From UBA2040 sp963977135 (lineage in GTDB: Bacteria; Bacteroidota; Bacteroidia; Flavobacteriales_D; Crocinitomicaceae), in the NCBI GenBank assembly GCA_963977135.1, contig CAXBNN010000003.1, positions 248,001 to 312,000 of the forward strand: a stretch of 64,000 nt of DNA. Direction: 5' to 3'. Below are positions 61,813 through 64,000 of the stretch, piece after piece. A program made the position numbers and the translations under genes. The notes under the pieces were generated by a model. It saw nothing but the letters and a program-made list of their open reading frames with translations. It had not been told where the DNA came from and ran no database searches. The first letter of the stretch is position 1. Each line of letters opens with the position of its first letter.

Positions 61813-63069
61813 ATGATAGCCCCAGGGTCAAAAGGTTGGATTAATAAATACTTTGAAATGCTTGAAAATGAGCATTTTAGCTTGAATTTAACCGTTCCTA
61901 GAGGATTTAGTGAAAGGGAAATGATACATTTCAGCCTATTACGAACGGGGATTATTTTTGGGGTATCAGCCGAAATGTTGTTTGCTAAAAACTTAGATGA
62001 AAGCAAATGGACAAAATCGGAGAAGTTGAAATTACTCCTTCTCGAAGCCCTTTTGTTGATTTATCATAATGAAAATAAAGGGAATACCTTGAATCCAGAG
62101 GATTTTAAATCCTCTCTATTGAAGTTTTATGAAGGACATACTTCCCCAGTTATTTCTAAAGTATTTCGTTTGTTCATGTCTGAATCGCCAGATGAACGGT
62201 TGGAAAGCATTTTAAGTGGTCGCTTAAACGTTAAATACAAAGTTACAGACAGTAAATATTGGGTGAACTACCTGTCAAATGCCTTTATTTACTTAGATGT
62301 TATTCTTTATAGAGAATTTCTTCGCAAAAAGGAAGAAACGCTTTCGCAATATAGCGATCTAGCAGACAATGCTTTGGTTGCACTTTCGATGGCGGCCTTT
62401 TCAGATAACAAAATTACCGATAGCGAAAAGGCAATGTTTAAGGCATTTCTAGACTCATCTAATTTAGATCAGCAACATAGAGCTCATGCAAAAGCACGAT
62501 TTGTTAAAGGCGCTAAACTAGAAGATTTCACAACGATTGTCCATCAAAATTGGCTCTTCCGACGGTTTTTATTGGATATTTCAGCATTAACAATATTCGT
62601 GAATCAAGAGTTAGTCCCAGAAGAATATCCTGTTTTTGAAAATCTTTGCCAATTTCTCGAAATACCTAAAAAAGAAGTCAATTATTCTTTAGCATTAATA
62701 GAAAACTTTGTTTTGCAGCATAGCGATAAAGAGGAGTTATTGAGCAGTGCTTCATCGTATGAGAAACTTTATGGAAACCTTTCGAAACGCTGGGTTAAAA
62801 TATTGGGAAGGAATAAGGAAAAATTGGCAAGGGAATTAAAAGAAAGTAAAGACCTGGTTTATTTAATTACCAAATCGAGGAAAGAGGATCTGTCCAAGGC
62901 AGAAAAAGAATTGGTAAAAACGCAGTTCTTGGATTTAGCGAAATCGGTGCCTGCGCTAGCGATATTCATGTTGCCAGGGGGCGCAATCATATTGCCAATC
63001 ATATTAAAAATCTTACCCGATTTGATTCCATCTGCCTTCCGCGATAATGAATTAGAAGAAAAAAAGTAA
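61813..63069 (+). CDS. LETM1-related protein
   Basis: The 418-residue protein is largely alpha-helical. Its last part, KAEKELVKTQFLDLAKSVPALAIFMLPGGAIILPIILKILPDLIPSAFR (about 358-408), is the LETM1-like hydrophobic segment. Homologues in Flavobacteriia are named LETM1-related biofilm-associated protein; the biofilm link comes from that label, not from this sequence. There is a middle acidic TerB-like part (NALVALSMAAFSDNKITDSEKAMFKAFL), which may bind metal. One membrane or membrane-touching segment lies at the C end. It is transcribed alone. Confidence 0.85.
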   Translation: MIAPGSKGWINKYFEMLENEHFSLNLTVPRGFSEREMIHFSLLRTGIIFGVSAEMLFAKNLDESKWTKSEKLKLLLLEALLLIYHNENKGNTLNPEDFKSSLLKFYEGHTSPVISKVFRLFMSESPDERLESILSGRLNVKYKVTDSKYWVNYLSNAFIYLDVILYREFLRKKEETLSQYSDLADNALVALSMAAFSDNKITDSEKAMFKAFLDSSNLDQQHRAHAKARFVKGAKLEDFTTIVHQNWLFRRFLLDISALTIFVNQELVPEEYPVFENLCQFLEIPKKEVNYSLALIENFVLQHSDKEELLSSASSYEKLYGNLSKRWVKILGRNKEKLARELKESKDLVYLITKSRKEDLSKAEKELVKTQFLDLAKSVPALAIFMLPGGAIILPIILKILPDLIPSAFRDNELEEKK

Positions 63070-63156
63070 AAATTACACTATTTTCCTTCAAATTGATTTG
63101 GCTGTAAATTTTCTTTACTTATATTTGCACTCGCTTTCAGAAATGAGAGTCTAAAT

Positions 63157-63230
63157 TCTTCCTTAGCTCAGTTGGTTAGAGCATCTGACTGTTAATCAGA
63201 GGGTCCTTGGTTCGAGCCCAAGAGGAAGAG
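63157..63230 (+). tRNA. tRNA-Asn (GTT)
   Basis: A complete cloverleaf: acceptor TCTTCCT/AGGAAGA, D arm GCTC-AGTTGGTTA-GAGC, anticodon arm TCTGA-CTGTTAA-TCAGA with anticodon GTT, T arm CTTGG-TTCGAGC-CCAAG, discriminator G. CCA is not encoded (CAA follows). A terminator lies directly downstream. Confidence 0.97.
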
Positions 63231-63231
63231 C

Positions 63232-63262
63232 AAAAGTCCAGCAGAAATGTTGGACTTTTTTG
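63232..63262 (+). terminator. Terminator of tRNA-Asn
   Basis: AAAGTCCA-CA and TG-TGGACTTT arms around GAAA, then T. A near-identical hairpin recurs at 63641-63670. Confidence 0.85.
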
Positions 63263-63284
63263 GTTTTAGAAAGTAACTACTACC

Positions 63285-63578
63285 ATGAAAAATCAAGTTT
63301 ATATACTTCATTCTAAGAAAATGAATCGCTATTATATAGGATTTACAACAAATTTAGATGTGCGTTTAGGGTTTCATGAAAATGCTGAAAGCAGAAAGTT
63401 TACATCAAAAGCAAGTGATTGGATAGTTTATTTTACGATTGCCTGCCAATCAGAAAAACAAGGTTTATCGATAGAGAAGCATATTAAGAAAATGAAAAGT
63501 AGTAAGTACATCGAAAACTTAAAAAAGTTTCCAGAAATGTCCGAAGGACTTAAAAATAGATTTAGGGCTGACTTTTAA
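63285..63578 (+). CDS. Small GIY-YIG nuclease-family protein
   Basis: The 97-residue protein is a stand-alone GIY-YIG domain: VYILHSKKMNRYYIGFTTNL (the Y-I-L...YYIG signature), RLGFHENAESRKFTSK, then DWIVYFTIACQSEKQGLSIEKHIKKMKS with the catalytic glutamate. It is like the small UvrC-type proteins frequent in Bacteroidota. The gene starts 55 bases after tRNA-Asn, and its last three codons plus stop (63570-63578) fall inside a second copy of the tRNA anticodon arm. This suggests the protein end was made by integration or recombination at that arm. Role may be homing-type cleavage of tRNA genes, as yet unproved. Confidence 0.88.
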   Translation: MKNQVYILHSKKMNRYYIGFTTNLDVRLGFHENAESRKFTSKASDWIVYFTIACQSEKQGLSIEKHIKKMKSSKYIENLKKFPEMSEGLKNRFRADF

Positions 63579-63670
63579 TCAGACTCCGATAGCTATCGGA
63601 GTTGGTTCAAGCCCATCCCGATAGTTATCGGGAGAAGAGCAAAAGTCAACAGAAATGTTGGACTTTTTTA
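63568..63670 (+). pseudogene. Degenerate 3' half of tRNA-Asn with terminator
   Basis: Anticodon-arm copy at 63568-63583, T-loop part TGGTTCAAGCCCA at 63603-63615 (tRNA has TGGTTCGAGCCCA), AGAAGAGCAAAAGTC at 63633-63647 for the acceptor end, and a terminator hairpin AAAAGTC..GGACTTTTTT to 63670. Two palindromes interrupt it at the variable loop and after the T arm. Confidence 0.8.
63584..63633. repeat. Two related palindromes within the tRNA-Asn remnant
   Basis: CTCCGATAGCTATCGGAG (63584-63601, perfect) and TCCCGATAGTTATCGGGA (63616-63633, 8-bp arms) share the CCGATA-NN-TATCGG core. Both lie at places where the remnant departs from the intact tRNA. Confidence 0.85.
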
Positions 63671-64000
63671 TTTTTGGGAAGCTTTGTTAATCAGACCTCT
63701 AAATGGGCCTCAGGTAATATTTAGCAAGAAGGTATAAGACTAAAATTAGGGAATGAATTTTAGAATACAGTTATAACTTGAGGCGAGTAATTATTTTTCT
63801 GAATTTGGTCTTTGATAAAAAAGAAATATCTAAAGGAAGTTTAGCCAATATACAAAAACGACTTCAAATTTTTAAGTTCCAGAAAAAGGTTCATCTATGT
63901 TAATGATTAAACCTCTAGATCATATTGCACAGTTATAAAATAATTGTGCAATAGGGATTTTTCAATTGAGTTTAGATTGACTTTTAATTCAAACCTAAAC
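63671..64000. other. Terminal intergenic stretch
   Basis: No gene is seen in the last 330 bases. GTTAATCAGA at 63686-63695 is a third short match to the tRNA-Asn anticodon arm. TATTGCACA (63923-63931) and TGTGCAATA (63945-63953) form a 9-bp inverted repeat near the window edge. Confidence 0.5.

Larger units (their letters stand above)
63185..63583 (+). mobile_element. Candidate tRNA-Asn-associated GIY-YIG mini-element
   Basis: The 16-base anticodon arm CTGACTGTTAATCAGA (63185-63200) recurs as CTGACTTTTAATCAGA (63568-63583), 383 bases on, with one mismatch. Between them lie the 3' half of the intact tRNA, its terminator and the only gene, a GIY-YIG nuclease. After the second copy the T-arm, acceptor and terminator parts of the same tRNA follow in degenerate form. 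This is the arrangement left when a small element integrates into a tRNA anticodon arm and brings a replacement 3' half. The mobile-element reading is inference. Confidence 0.55.

Noticed and set aside
63977..63997. A possible fourth tRNA-Asn anticodon-arm fragment near the window end
   Set aside because: GACTTTTAATTC is similar to the arm copy but too short and AT-rich to separate from chance.

Overview
The window comes from the chromosome of a low-GC member of the Bacteroidota, most likely of the class Flavobacteriia (an inference from gene content; a Crocinitomicaceae/Fluviicola-like lineage is a guess). Signs of the phylum are the promoters, which repeatedly show the TAnnTTTG -7 element, the near absence of Shine-Dalgarno sequences, gliding/type IX secretion (T9SS) C-terminal domains, a PorP/SprF protein, the long insertion form of IspG, a DksA-like protein without its zinc cysteines, an HU-SPOR protein and a LETM1-related protein. 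There are no insertion sequences, prophage genes or CRISPR arrays; most of the window is housekeeping sequence.

Layout. 1-7.5 kb: the end of an S1-domain RNase (rnr), a MORN-like repeat protein with no usual start codon, rpiB, a TlpA-like thioredoxin, an ECF sigma factor overlapping a membrane protein that ends in a gliding/T9SS domain, tRNA-Cys, and gltX-folB. 7.6-13.8 kb: a tight run of a DUF4175-like coiled-coil membrane protein, an RsbW-like ATPase, ybeY and mnmG, with three parS-like palindromes bracketing mnmG. 13.9-21.3 kb: ispG, a fatty acid desaturase, MmcQ and S4-domain proteins, a YegP protein, a beta-barrel protein and a PA-domain protein with a T9SS type A tail. 21.4-25.2 kb: the sdhCAB operon, with a palindromic repeat between sdhA and sdhB. 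25.3-28.9 kb: LD-carboxypeptidase, tadA, two small membrane proteins and mnmE, the partner of mnmG.

29-33.2 kb: a secretion pair, a seven-repeat adhesin-like protein with a type B T9SS tail followed by a PorP/SprF barrel carrying an extra SPOR domain. 33.5-39.6 kb: bacilliredoxin, an FAD oxidoreductase, comF and nrdB-nrdA with a DnaA box upstream. 39.8-48.4 kb: a lipoprotein gene interrupted by an in-frame TAG, ywbE, lspA-dksA-like, a cell-wall amidase, uvrC, an OmpA lipoprotein and a PpiD-like chaperone. 48.6-58.4 kb: a barrel protein, dprA, kdsB, the HU-SPOR protein, a secreted C1 peptidase, a DUF2891 lipoprotein, dxr, a DUF6495-like protein, a SUFU-domain protein and asd. 58.4-64 kb: a lamin-tail protein with a 780-bp internal repeat, a LETM1-related protein, and tRNA-Asn followed by a small GIY-YIG nuclease gene whose 3' end runs into a second, broken copy of the same tRNA.

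The strongest candidates for something new are the tRNA-Asn/GIY-YIG unit at 63.16-63.70 kb, which looks like a very small tRNA-targeting element, and the ECF sigma/membrane regulator pair at 4.0-5.4 kb, whose periplasmic part is a T9SS-type domain and could report on secretion. The parS cluster suggests that the window lies near the replication origin, although no parAB, dnaA or convincing oriC is present.
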